Source of the DNA: Phycisphaerae bacterium
GTDB lineage: Bacteria; Planctomycetota; Phycisphaerae; UBA1845
Reading direction: 5' to 3'
Assembly: GCA_029260155.1 (NCBI GenBank)
Contig: JAJDDU010000066.1
Coordinates: forward strand, 1 to 14,716
Length of the DNA stretch: 14,716 bases
Position numbers and translations under genes: made by a program. The notes beneath the pieces were generated by a model. It searched no databases, was not told the DNA's origin, and saw nothing but the letters and a program-made list of their open reading frames with translations. Of the stretch, positions 8,266 through 14,716 are shown in pieces. How positions within the stretch are numbered: position 1 is the stretch's first letter; each line of letters starts with the position of its first letter.

Positions 8266-8296
8266 GCTATCCTGTGAAAAACGGCGTCGGTGTCAA
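8266..8296 (-). promoter_or_regulatory. Possible sigma-70 promoter of the WD40 gene
   Basis: On the minus strand a perfect TTGACA (8296-8291) is followed after 19 nt by GATAGC (8271-8266), about 40 nt before the ATG. The -35 is ideal, but the spacer is long and the -10 matches at only three positions, so the call is tentative. Confidence 0.35.
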
Positions 8297-8389
8297 CGCG
8301 CCGTGGTCGGGCATCCGCAGAACCATGCCGCCCGACATGCCACGCACGCCGTGATCGGCCGCTGAGGGACCGGAGATTACATTCGCAAG

Positions 8390-8467
8390 AAAAAAAATAG
8401 GAGTCGGCGACACCCTCGTGTGTTCGGGCCGGAGAGGGGTGTGAGGGCTAAAACGCCGCCGACTCCT
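8390..8467 (-). terminator. Long-hairpin intrinsic terminator (minus strand), repeat copy 1
   Basis: AGGAGTCGGCG (8399-8409) and CGCCGACTCCT (8457-8467) form a perfect 11-bp stem. An inner stem pairs ACACCC (8410-8415) with GGGTGT (8437-8442). On the minus strand the hairpin is followed, one nucleotide later, by eight T residues (8397-8390), the layout of a rho-independent terminator. It would stop transcripts coming from the kinase/response-regulator operon before the WD40 promoter. The hairpin is unusually long and is related to the copy at 8564-8653. Confidence 0.6.
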
Positions 8468-8653
8468 TGTTTCGCTAGATGATCTGCCGTACCCCGCTCC
8501 GGGCCATCATTATAGGACCGTCGCTGGCTACTCTCAGCCGACCCGCACGCCTGCGATCGGCAGAAAAAAGAAACCGGAGTTGGCGGCACCCTCGTGTGTT
8601 CGGGCCGGAGGGGGGATTGCAATGAGCGAGGGCTCTACGCCGCCAACAACCGG
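8399..8653. repeat. Pair of ~70-80-nt structured direct repeats with covarying stem
   Basis: Two copies (about 8399-8467 and 8576-8647) lie roughly 180 nt apart. They share an identical 24-nt core (8411-8434 and 8587-8610), a GAGGGCT motif and an ACGCCGCC right arm. A stem pair differs in a compensatory way: C8405-G8461 in copy 1 is T-A (8581 with 8645) in copy 2. Both have an A-rich run on the left. This suggests a mobile or dispersed intergenic repeat kept as a folded RNA. The sequence between the copies (about 8468-8572) shows nothing recognisable. Confidence 0.7.
8564..8653 (-). terminator. Long-hairpin intrinsic terminator (minus strand), repeat copy 2
   Basis: GTTGGCGGC (8579-8587) pairs perfectly with GCCGCCAAC (8639-8647), and CCGG (8574-8577) can pair with CCGG (8650-8653). 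On the minus strand a T-rich tract (TTTCTTTTTT, 8573-8564) follows directly. It lies 135 nt past the response-regulator stop, so it is the first of two tandem terminators met by that transcript. Confidence 0.55.
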
Positions 8654-8787
8654 TATCGCCTTATACTCTGCACGATCCATGCCAGATGCCGTGCGGCCGT
8701 CGAGCCACGATTCGGATGATCAAAGGGCGAGACCATGGGGCATATAACACCGCGATTCGGTCATATGCCGCCATTTGCAGGGGCAGA

Positions 8788-10152
8788 TCAGAGCAGGTGG
8801 TGTTTTTCAAGCCGATACCGAAACGTATCACGCGATAAATTAAGCAGCTTAGCCGCTTTTGTTTGGTTGTTCGCCGTGCGTGCGAGCGATTGCTGGAGGA
8901 GCTGTTTTTCAAGACTCTCGAAGTCGATTCCACCGGGGGGAAGGGTAAGGCTCTGGATCGCCGTTTCAGCCTCTCCCGCAGGAACACGCCCCAATACGAG
9001 GTCTCCCGGCTCGATCATGGACCCCTTTTGAAGAAGCACCGCACGCTCGCAGACGTTGCGCAGTTCTCGGACATTGCCCGGCCAATGATACGCCGACAAC
9101 TTCTCGAATGCCGCCTTGGATATTTTCGTGATGTCCTTCTTGAATTCGGTCGCGAAGTTGCTGACGTAGTGCTGTGCCAACAGCCGCACATCGTCGCCAC
9201 GGGCGCTCAGCGGCGGCAGATCAATCGGGACGACGTTCAGCCGGTAGAGCAGATCACTGCGAAACGCCGCATCCGCTACCGCTTTCTCGATGTCCCGGTT
9301 GGTTGCCGCCAATATGCGAACATCCACGCGGATCTCCTCCGTCCCACCGACGCGACGGAAGGTACGATCTTCGAGAAAACGCAGGAGCTTGGCCTGCAGC
9401 GAGGGAGGCATGTCGCCCACCTCGTCCAAATACACCGTTCCGCCGTCTGCCAACTCAAAAAGCCCCTTTTTCTGCGTGCGGGCATCGGTGAACGCTCCAC
9501 GCTCGTGACCGAACAGCTCGCTCTCAAGCAGCGTCTCGGAAATGGCTGTGCATGTGATGTTCATGAACGGCTTGGGGGCGCGGTCCGAGTTGTAGTGGAT
9601 GACCTTGGCGAACAAGTCCTTGCCAGTGCCCGTGTCGCCGCGCAAGAAGACCGTGGTGGCACTACTTTGCGCGATGTCGGCGACCACCTCGAAAAGGCGC
9701 AGCATCGACGGGTCCTTACCGATGATGCGATCGAACCCATACTCGTGCTTGAGATGACGACGCAGCTCCCACAATTCTCGTCGCAGTTGCGTCGTCTCGA
9801 GCGCCTTCTCGATGGTCAGCAGCAACAGGTCCATTTGAAACGGCTTGGGAACGTAATCGTAAGCCCCCAGCTTGATCGCCTCGACGGCGTCCTCAATGCG
9901 GCTGTACGCCGTCATCATGATGACCACGACGTTTTGGTCGGTTTTGCGCAGCTGGCGGAGAATCTCCAAGCCCGTGACGTCTGGCAGCTTGTGGTCCAGC
10001 ATGACCAGGTCGAATTGGCGCGATTCCAGGAGTTCCATCCCGATTCCGCCACGCTCGGCCTCGGTCACGCGGTAGCCTTTCTGCTCCAGCTTCTGCCGCA
10101 GCGACCAGCGGATCAGTTTTTCGTCTTCGATTATGAGAACCTGAATCGCCAT
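8788..10152 (-). CDS. NtrC-family sigma-54-dependent response regulator
   Basis: This 454-aa protein has three parts. The receiver domain (1-120) has the acidic pair E9/D10, phospho-acceptor Asp53 in VMLDHKLPD, T81 and K103. The AAA+ domain (about 142-375) has Walker A GDTGTGKD (172-179), the sigma-54 contact loop GAFTDA (219-224), Walker B VYLDEVGD (240-247), a sensor RILAATNRD (279-287) and YHWPGNVRELRN (355-366). The Fis-type helix-turn-helix at 431-453 contains TKAAKLLNLSRDTFRYRLEK. The contact loop has Asp in place of the second Gly of GAFTGA, while the essential Thr is kept. It follows the globin-coupled kinase gene after 15 nt and should be its partner. When phosphorylated it should oligomerise and open sigma-54 promoters. 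Its targets are unknown; the promoter at 3371-3385 is a local candidate. Confidence 0.96.
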   Translation of the reverse strand: MAIQVLIIEDEKLIRWSLRQKLEQKGYRVTEAERGGIGMELLESRQFDLVMLDHKLPDVTGLEILRQLRKTDQNVVVIMMTAYSRIEDAVEAIKLGAYDYVPKPFQMDLLLLTIEKALETTQLRRELWELRRHLKHEYGFDRIIGKDPSMLRLFEVVADIAQSSATTVFLRGDTGTGKDLFAKVIHYNSDRAPKPFMNITCTAISETLLESELFGHERGAFTDARTQKKGLFELADGGTVYLDEVGDMPPSLQAKLLRFLEDRTFRRVGGTEEIRVDVRILAATNRDIEKAVADAAFRSDLLYRLNVVPIDLPPLSARGDDVRLLAQHYVSNFATEFKKDITKISKAAFEKLSAYHWPGNVRELRNVCERAVLLQKGSMIEPGDLVLGRVPAGEAETAIQSLTLPPGGIDFESLEKQLLQQSLARTANNQTKAAKLLNLSRDTFRYRLEKHHLL

Positions 10153-10167
10153 GAGACAAACACCGCC

Positions 10168-11361
10168 CTAAGTGACACCACCCCGCCGCCGCGGGAGTTC
10201 AACGATGGCGCGCGTGCCGCAGCCCACCTCGCTTTCGAGCGAAATGCTGCCCTTGTGCGCTTCGACAATGCTCTGGCAAATGGGCAACCCCAGCCCCGTG
10301 CCTTTCGCCTTACTCGTGAAGAATGGCTCGAACGCCCGCTCGCGGACCGTCGCGTCAAGCCCTTGGCCTGTATCGGAAACGACCAGCGACACCTTGGAGT
10401 CGTGGACGGCCGTCGTCACCGTGACGCCGCCGCCGCCAACACACGCTTGTGCGGCGTTGAGAACGAGGTTCATCACCAATTGCTCGATCTTGGCCTCATC
10501 CGCCTGGATTTTTGGCACGCGATCATTGCCTGCATAGTGGATCGGCACTTTCTGAACGGTCGGCTCCTCCCGCAACACGGTCAGAATCCGGCGCACGATC
10601 ACGTCCACGTTGCACGACTCGAATCGGGGATCGCTGGGACGGGCGTAGACCAGCAAGTCCTTCACGACCGCATCGAGGCGATTTATTTGCGTCATGACGT
10701 CGCCCAAGATCGCGCTGTGGGGATGATCAGCGCCAAAATGCTCGCGGATAATCTGGATCGCCCCGCTGATTCCCGCGAGCGGATTCTTGATCTCATGGGC
10801 CAGCGACGCAGCCAATTGACCGATCTCGGCGAGGTGCTCGGCGCGGGTCAGCTTGTGCTCCATGGCCTCACGTTCGCGCGCCTGCACACGCTCGATGTAG
10901 CTCATCTTGTACGATTCCAGCATGACCCCGAGATCCAACGCCAGAAGCTTGTTGACCGAGCGTATCTTGGATTCGGCGTCGGACACGCTCGCCAGGCGAA
11001 TCACGTCGGCGAGCCCGCTGCGGATCACCTCACATCCCGTGACCATGTAATGCTGTGCCAAGCCGACCCGCACGTGCGTCTGCCCGATCCGGCAACGGGT
11101 CGCGAAGTAGTCAGGGCCATACTCCCCCGCAAACAACGTGGTCAGCCATCGGTGAAGCTCCTTGCGTTGCTGGGCGACCTGAGCGTCTCCACCCTCAAAA
11201 GCAGCCATGGCGGACGGATGACGTGCGGCGACCTCGTAAAACGAATCGACCACCCCATCCAAGTGCGGCGCAACCGTCGGCTCTAGGGATTTCAGCGCGC
11301 GCACATCCCCCTCGTCGAATCCGATGTACCGCTTCATCTCTTCGAAGACTTCTACATCCAT
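10168..11361 (-). CDS. Globin-coupled sensor histidine kinase
   Basis: This is a 397-aa cytoplasmic kinase with no membrane segments. Residues about 8-155 match the protoglobin/globin-coupled sensor fold: RYIGFDEGDVRALKSLEP, VVDSFYEVAARHP, KELHRWLTTLFAGEYGPDYF, then CRIGQTHVRVGLAQHYMVTG. His96 is the likely proximal heme ligand. A short coiled linker leads to the dimerisation domain with phospho-acceptor His189 in LAHEIKNPL. The HATPase domain has the N box QLVMNLVLNAAQA (294-306), G1 DTGQG (330-334), FEPFFTSK and G2 KGTGLGLP (353-360). Globin-coupled sensors bind O2, NO or CO at heme, so this kinase likely reports oxygen or NO to the response regulator encoded next to it. The ligand cannot be read from the sequence. 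No strong ribosome site was seen before ATG 11361. Confidence 0.93.
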   Translation of the reverse strand: MDVEVFEEMKRYIGFDEGDVRALKSLEPTVAPHLDGVVDSFYEVAARHPSAMAAFEGGDAQVAQQRKELHRWLTTLFAGEYGPDYFATRCRIGQTHVRVGLAQHYMVTGCEVIRSGLADVIRLASVSDAESKIRSVNKLLALDLGVMLESYKMSYIERVQAREREAMEHKLTRAEHLAEIGQLAASLAHEIKNPLAGISGAIQIIREHFGADHPHSAILGDVMTQINRLDAVVKDLLVYARPSDPRFESCNVDVIVRRILTVLREEPTVQKVPIHYAGNDRVPKIQADEAKIEQLVMNLVLNAAQACVGGGGVTVTTAVHDSKVSLVVSDTGQGLDATVRERAFEPFFTSKAKGTGLGLPICQSIVEAHKGSISLESEVGCGTRAIVELPRRRGGVT

Positions 11362-11408
11362 ACGTCGGGCATCATACCGCGTGAGCGTCGAAAGAAGAAA
11401 GTCGAAAA

Positions 11409-11443
11409 CCCCTCATTTCCACTTTCCGCTTTCTGCTTTCACC
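11409..11443. other. Pyrimidine-rich tract between divergent genes
   Basis: The plus strand here is almost all C and T, with several spaced CTTTC or TTTCC units. It lies in the 97-nt region between the divergent kinase and acyltransferase genes, where both promoters should be. A purine-rich leader on the kinase transcript is one reading. I see no clear -35/-10 pair for either gene. Confidence 0.3.
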
Positions 11444-11458
11444 GTAGCATAGTCGTTT

Positions 11459-12397
11459 ATGTGCCAGGATCGAACGGGAACATCAACATTGGCGGCAGCG
11501 ACGCTGCCGGGCGTATCGACGTGGGAACGCGTGTCTTTCACCGTCGCCCGATTCTATCTGCGCGTACTGCTGCGCGTGCTGTCGCTCTCGGGACTGTATC
11601 GCTTCGGCCAAGTGTTCGCCACGCTGGAGTGGTTGATCAACGCCAAGCGCCGCCGGCGATTCGCGCGCGTCCTGCCTGATCTCCTAGGCCACCAATTGTC
11701 CAACGCAGAGATACGCCGCGCTTCCCTGCGACACGCCGTCCGCGTCCGCAACGACAAGGTGTTCTACCTGATTTTCGACTACCTGCGCCCTGAGACGATC
11801 GAGAGACAATTCACCATCAAGAACCGGCCCTTCATCGACGACGCGCTCGCGATGGGCAAGGGCGCCTACCTCGCCATGTCGCACCAGGGATCGCACCATG
11901 TCGCCTTGGTAAACTTGCTCGCTGCCGGCTACACCATCGGAGGCGTACGCGATACGAGAGAGGGCGCCATTCGGCGATTCATGCAGCACAAGTTCAACGC
12001 CAAGGGAGGCAAGCAGATACGCTACTTCCACAACGACGTATTCCCACGTCAACTCTATCGCTGGTTCGCGAGCAACGCGTTGCTCGTCAGTGCGATGGAC
12101 AGCACCCGCGTACACCGTGAAAACCACAAGACGACGAGTATCACCATGTTTGGGCGAGCGCGTGATGTGCTCACCGGCCCGATCGAACTCGCCGCCCGCT
12201 GCGGCGCGCCGGCGTTGCAGGCGTTCCTGATCTCGCGACCGGGGTTCCACTACGAGTTTGAGGTGCACGGACCGCTGCTCGATCCGGCGAAACGCGACCA
12301 CCTATCGGAGGAGGAGCTTCAACGCACGCTACAGCTGTACGCCGACCGCATCGAGGCCTTCGTACGCAAAAACCCCTGCCATGTAAGCAGAATCTAG
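11459..12397 (+). CDS. LpxL/HtrB-like lysophospholipid acyltransferase family protein
   Basis: This 312-aa protein resembles the lipid A lauroyl/myristoyl acyltransferase family, inner-membrane enzymes that move acyl chains to lipid A precursors. A hydrophobic, basic N-terminal segment (28-60) would anchor it. The acceptor-site block is GKGAYLAMSHQGSHHVAL (133-150), and the typical block at about 230-260 reads MFGRARDVLTGPIELAARCGAPALQAFLIS. In the classic motif, H-x4-E/D, the acidic residue is replaced here: His142 is followed at +5 by His147. The catalytic glutamate may therefore be missing, or the enzyme may use a different substrate or chemistry. The start at ATG 11459 has no obvious Shine-Dalgarno, and the first ~20 residues look dispensable. 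It converges on the next gene with a 31-nt gap. The family is fairly sure; the activity is uncertain. Confidence 0.8.
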   Translation: MCQDRTGTSTLAAATLPGVSTWERVSFTVARFYLRVLLRVLSLSGLYRFGQVFATLEWLINAKRRRRFARVLPDLLGHQLSNAEIRRASLRHAVRVRNDKVFYLIFDYLRPETIERQFTIKNRPFIDDALAMGKGAYLAMSHQGSHHVALVNLLAAGYTIGGVRDTREGAIRRFMQHKFNAKGGKQIRYFHNDVFPRQLYRWFASNALLVSAMDSTRVHRENHKTTSITMFGRARDVLTGPIELAARCGAPALQAFLISRPGFHYEFEVHGPLLDPAKRDHLSEEELQRTLQLYADRIEAFVRKNPCHVSRI

Positions 12398-12428
12398 CGC
12401 GCAAGCAAGAAGGGCAATCGCGTGCCGA

Positions 12429-13496
12429 TCACGGGGCAAGCCGTGGAACACTCCAAGGACTCGCGGTCAGCACGCCGTCAGCTTGCGCCGACCCGATCCA
12501 TCCGATCAACGCGAGTTGCATCGTCGGCACCACCGCAGGCCCCCCCGCCTGCATCGCACCTCGCACCGTGTCGCTGGGATTGACGCCCGTGATCTGCGAA
12601 AGCAAACCCTCGCACGCATCAACGCGCAACTCGATCTCGACTTTAACGTTCGGCGCATGGCCACCCGCAGCATACTGCTCAACATCGATTCGCAGCAACG
12701 GCGCCAGCTCCCGGACGATCTTCACTCCCTGCGCCTGCGGAATGGGAACACCGGCCAGATACTCCATGACACCCGCCTCAGCCGATCCTCCAAGCACTTG
12801 CGTCCGGCGGTATTGAGCAACGCGCGCCGCAAGAACATCGGTGATCGCGTCGATCACGGCCGTCGACGGAGTCCGGAAGGACATGGCCATGTAAATCCGA
12901 TCGGTCACGACGTCATTCGGCTCCTGCACACCGCGTTGCTTCAGTGCGTCAAGAATCGGACGGCGTTCGTTCGCCGGCACGGAATCCCGAATGCGATGCA
13001 ACCCTTCCGCCCCGAGATACCGGACCACCTCGTTCGGAAACGACAGCGCAGCTTTCAGCCCTTCGACGGTCTGCGGGTCTTCGGTTGCGATCAGTGCCCG
13101 AGCAATGGTATCGGCCACCGGAAGAGCGAGCGCAGCACCCTTGCCGAATTCGACCGCCGCAACCGCACCGAGACGCAGCGCCAACGTGTCGCGAAATCCA
13201 GATGTCGTATCCGGTGCGTCCCGGAGGCCTTGCAGGCTGTCCATAAACGCGCGCCGGGCGGCAGGCCCGTGCCCTGCGGCGCCGAGCCGGCCAATCTGTG
13301 CGTTGAGCCAATCGTCAACCGTTCGCTCGTCGTTCGCCCCGCTCGGCGTCCTAACGCGAAGCTCATTGATCGCGTCGTCCGGCGATGCTTGCCCCGCCGC
13401 GTCCCGTGCGGGCAGAAGAACGGCCACGACAAGAGCCGCCGACAGCAGCGCGGTCCGCTGCGTTCCTCGTGCTCGCCTATGCGATGGATTGACCAT
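12429..13496 (-). CDS. Secreted hypothetical protein with HEAT-like helical segments
   Basis: I do not recognise a named family. The 355-aa product begins with a basic stretch and a hydrophobic core ending in AAGQA (residues 15-37), a good signal peptide with cleavage near 37. The mature part is alpha-helical and rich in Ala, Leu and Arg. Residues about 125-225 (QTVEGLKAALSFPNEVVRY, AEGLHRIRDSV, RRPILDALKQRG, TAVIDAITDVLAARV) look like HEAT or ARM repeats. There is one cysteine (294) and no catalytic motif. The antisense frame over the same DNA is Arg/His-rich and non-protein-like, so the minus strand is the coding one. ATG 13496 has an AAGGCGG just upstream. It probably acts in the periplasm as a scaffold; the role is unknown. 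Confidence 0.8.
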   Translation of the reverse strand: MVNPSHRRARGTQRTALLSAALVVAVLLPARDAAGQASPDDAINELRVRTPSGANDERTVDDWLNAQIGRLGAAGHGPAARRAFMDSLQGLRDAPDTTSGFRDTLALRLGAVAAVEFGKGAALALPVADTIARALIATEDPQTVEGLKAALSFPNEVVRYLGAEGLHRIRDSVPANERRPILDALKQRGVQEPNDVVTDRIYMAMSFRTPSTAVIDAITDVLAARVAQYRRTQVLGGSAEAGVMEYLAGVPIPQAQGVKIVRELAPLLRIDVEQYAAGGHAPNVKVEIELRVDACEGLLSQITGVNPSDTVRGAMQAGGPAVVPTMQLALIGWIGSAQADGVLTASPWSVPRLAP

Positions 13497-13661
13497 AGTC
13501 CGCCTTAATGTGATACATGTTCAGTGTGTTCATACCCAGGCTGATTCTGCGGGCGAATCCACGCATTCGCATCGCCCACCAACTCCGCGCCGGGTGGGAC
13601 GGTACCCAATCGATGCAAGGCCTGTCAAGCCGATCGACCGCGCCGCATGGCAAGAGTGCGG

Positions 13662-13691
13662 TTGACGCCCGATTCACGCAGTCGCTATAGT
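13662..13691 (+). promoter_or_regulatory. Sigma-70 promoter of rex
   Basis: TTGACG (13662-13667) and TATAGT (13686-13691) are separated by 18 nt, each matching the consensus at five of six positions. The predicted start near 13698 gives a leader of about 57 nt before the rex ATG, with AGAGGA as ribosome site. I saw no Rex-type palindrome (TTGTGA...TCACAA) overlapping it, so autoregulation is not evident. Confidence 0.65.
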
Positions 13692-13755
13692 CTTTGCATC
13701 AGCGCTGGAATCTGGGGAGTGCAGCGCAGGCAGCGCACCGCGCGTCAGAGGAACC

Positions 13756-14409
13756 ATGGGCAAATCAAGCGGGATTCCCGAGCCAGCCATCCGCCGTCTC
13801 AGCTTCTATCTGCGCCAATTGGAGACGTTCGTCGCCCAGCAAGAACGAACAGTCTCCAGCAGGCAGCTCGGCGACGCCCTCGGTTTCAGCGATGCACAAG
13901 TCCGCAAAGACCTGGCGTACTTCGGACAGTTCGGCCATCCCGGGATCGGTTATCGTGTCGAAGGGCTGATCGTACGCATCCGAAGAATCCTCGGCACGGA
14001 CAAGAATTGGAACGTGCTTCTCGTCGGGATGGGAAACCTAGGCAAAGCACTCATGAGCTATCGCGGATTCGCCAAGAAGGGCTTCCACATCGTCGCCGTC
14101 TTCGACAACCACGATCGCGTCATCGGACGACGTGTCGACGGACCGCAGCGCCTCATTGTACAGCCGATGGAGGACATGGAACAAGCGGTGAAGACGCTGA
14201 ATGTTCGCCTGGCGGTTCTCGCCGTTCCGGCGCATGCTGCACAGGAAGTTGCCGATCACGTGCTGGCCTCGGGCGTGCGTGGCATCTTGAATTTCGCGCC
14301 CGTGGCCCTTCGCAACGTGGCGTGTGCCGTTGCAGCCGTCGATCTCGCCGTACACCTAGAGCAGCTTTCCTTCCGGCTCGGCGGTGGCGGGACATCACCC
14401 ACACCCTGA
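13756..14409 (+). CDS. rex: Redox-sensing transcriptional repressor Rex
   Basis: At 217 aa the protein has normal Rex length. The N-terminal winged helix (about 8-75) has SSRQLGDALGFSDAQVRKDL (34-53) followed by FGQFGHPGIGYRVEGL. The Rossmann domain has VLLVGMGNLGKAL (87-99), VFDNHDRVIGRRVDG (115-129), the family motif ILNFAPVAL (177-185) and the C-terminal AVDLAVHLEQLSF (194-206) used in dimer swapping. Rex binds DNA when NADH is low and releases it when NADH rises, controlling fermentation and respiration genes; no target site was found in this window. The start is supported by AGAGGA 4 nt upstream and the promoter at 13662-13691. The last ~8 residues are low-complexity. It shares the redox theme with the other regulators here but is transcribed separately. 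Confidence 0.96.
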   Translation: MGKSSGIPEPAIRRLSFYLRQLETFVAQQERTVSSRQLGDALGFSDAQVRKDLAYFGQFGHPGIGYRVEGLIVRIRRILGTDKNWNVLLVGMGNLGKALMSYRGFAKKGFHIVAVFDNHDRVIGRRVDGPQRLIVQPMEDMEQAVKTLNVRLAVLAVPAHAAQEVADHVLASGVRGILNFAPVALRNVACAVAAVDLAVHLEQLSFRLGGGGTSPTP

Positions 14410-14436
14410 GAACATCAGTCGCGCCGGCGGAGGTTG

Positions 14437-14554
14437 GTGGTTCACTTTCAATTGACTTGGCTCGGGCGGCACGGTTTGTCCGCAGGCCGAGCCGTGAATC
14501 CCCCGCCATGGCCTGCCTCTTCGCGTCAGACCGTACACCTTCAAAGTGGACCAC
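14437..14554. repeat. 118-bp inverted-repeat-bounded element, possible IS remnant
   Basis: GTGGTTCACTTTCAA (14437-14451) and the reverse complement of 14540-14554 (GTGGTCCACTTTGAA) match at 13 of 15 positions. Ends of the form TGGTTCACTTT recall IS21-type terminal repeats. The 88 nt between them hold no gene. It may be an internally deleted, MITE-like remnant. It sits between rex and the ISL3-type element. Confidence 0.45.
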
Positions 14555-14578
14555 TACCCGGCGGAGCGGCACATTTGA

Positions 14579-14716
14579 GGTTCTCCTCCGAATTAGTTAC
14601 TGGAGAAACGTCCCGGTAGAGCCTGTTTGACTTTGAGTGCGAAGTATTCGAGATCGTGGAAGCCGTAGGCGATGCGTTTGATGACTTTGATCTTGTTGTT
14701 GGCGCCTTCCAGTTTG
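14579..14716 (-). mobile_element. ISL3-family insertion sequence, one end visible (partial)
   Basis: The transposase tail at 14593-14716 places an IS at the right edge. The element probably ends near 14579, where GGTTCTCCTCCGAA resembles ISL3 terminal repeats that begin GG-TCT. The other end lies outside the window, so neither the inverted repeat nor the target duplication can be checked. Confidence 0.5.
14593..14716 (-). CDS. ISL3-type transposase, C-terminal fragment running off the window
   Basis: The last 40 codons before a TAA (14595-14593) read KLEGANNKIKVIKRIAYGF followed by HDLEYFALKVKQALPGRFSS. This matches the conserved tail of ISL3-family DDE transposases (EGxNNKIKxIKRxAYGFxxxExF), including the third acidic catalytic position in EGANN. 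The reading frame continues beyond 14716, so only the end is visible and intactness cannot be judged. Confidence 0.8.
   Translation of the reverse strand, partial: KLEGANNKIKVIKRIAYGFHDLEYFALKVKQALPGRFSSN

Noticed and set aside
8377..8622. 81-codon minus-strand open frame across the two repeats
   Set aside because: Its apparent internal peptide repeat comes from the structured DNA repeats read in two frames; the hairpins with T-tracts explain the sequence better.
8863..11286. 807-codon open frame on the plus strand
   Set aside because: It is antisense to the response regulator and kinase, both of which have complete domain motifs; its translation is Arg/His-rich with no recognisable family.
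11371..11376. TATGAT as a -10 box for the kinase gene (minus strand)
   Set aside because: It lies only 9 nt before the ATG and no acceptable -35 is present at the right distance.
12483..13508. 341-codon open frame on the plus strand
   Set aside because: It is antisense to the secreted helical protein; its translation is very rich in Arg and His and lacks a signal peptide or domains.
13477..13677. 66-codon minus-strand open frame between the secreted protein and rex
   Set aside because: It overlaps the start of the secreted protein gene and the rex promoter, and its translation shows no family features.
13647..14630. 327-codon open frame overlapping rex
   Set aside because: It is an out-of-frame shadow of rex, with Arg/Ser/Pro-rich low-complexity translation that runs into the IS.

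Overview
The window is a 14.7 kb piece of a GC-rich bacterial chromosome. I infer a planctomycete-like organism (Planctomycetota or a neighbouring phylum) from family content alone: an exported 14-blade WD40 protein, an HDOD protein, a pyridine-nucleotide oxidoreductase fused to a polyferredoxin membrane module, a sigma-54 response regulator and a Rex repressor. No rRNA, tRNA or CRISPR was seen, so the taxonomy stays tentative.

Layout, left to right. 1-296 has no supportable gene. 297-1364 (-) is an HDOD regulator, divergent from an aldehyde dehydrogenase at 1636-3078 (+); the region between them holds a 19-bp palindrome and a perfect 10-bp inverted repeat. After a 369-nt gap with a dyad and a good sigma-54 (-24/-12) promoter candidate comes a YgbA-like cysteine-rich protein (3448-3918, +). 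It is followed by a 730-aa flavoprotein/membrane iron-sulfur fusion (4101-6293, +). This converges, with a 6-nt gap, on a secreted WD40 double propeller (6300-8225, -). The intergenic region 8226-8787 holds two related structured repeats that look like tandem intrinsic terminators of the next operon. That operon (-) is a globin-coupled histidine kinase (10168-11361) followed 15 nt later by an NtrC-type response regulator (8788-10152). Next come an LpxL-like acyltransferase (11459-12397, +), a secreted HEAT-like hypothetical protein (12429-13496, -) and rex (13756-14409, +) with a clear sigma-70 promoter. The right edge carries mobile DNA: a 118-bp inverted-repeat-bounded remnant and the C-terminus of an ISL3-type transposase running off the window.

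The common theme is gas and redox sensing. A heme-globin kinase (O2, NO or CO) signals to a sigma-54 activator, and the only good sigma-54 promoter I found lies upstream of ygbA, a family tied to nitric oxide stress in E. coli. The gene after ygbA encodes a probable NAD(P)H-to-membrane electron-transfer protein related in its C-terminal half to NosR/NapH/CcoG. Rex, an NADH/NAD+ sensor, lies nearby. The proposal that the globin kinase pair controls the ygbA/flavo-FeS genes is inference from these parts and is the most interesting hypothesis here.
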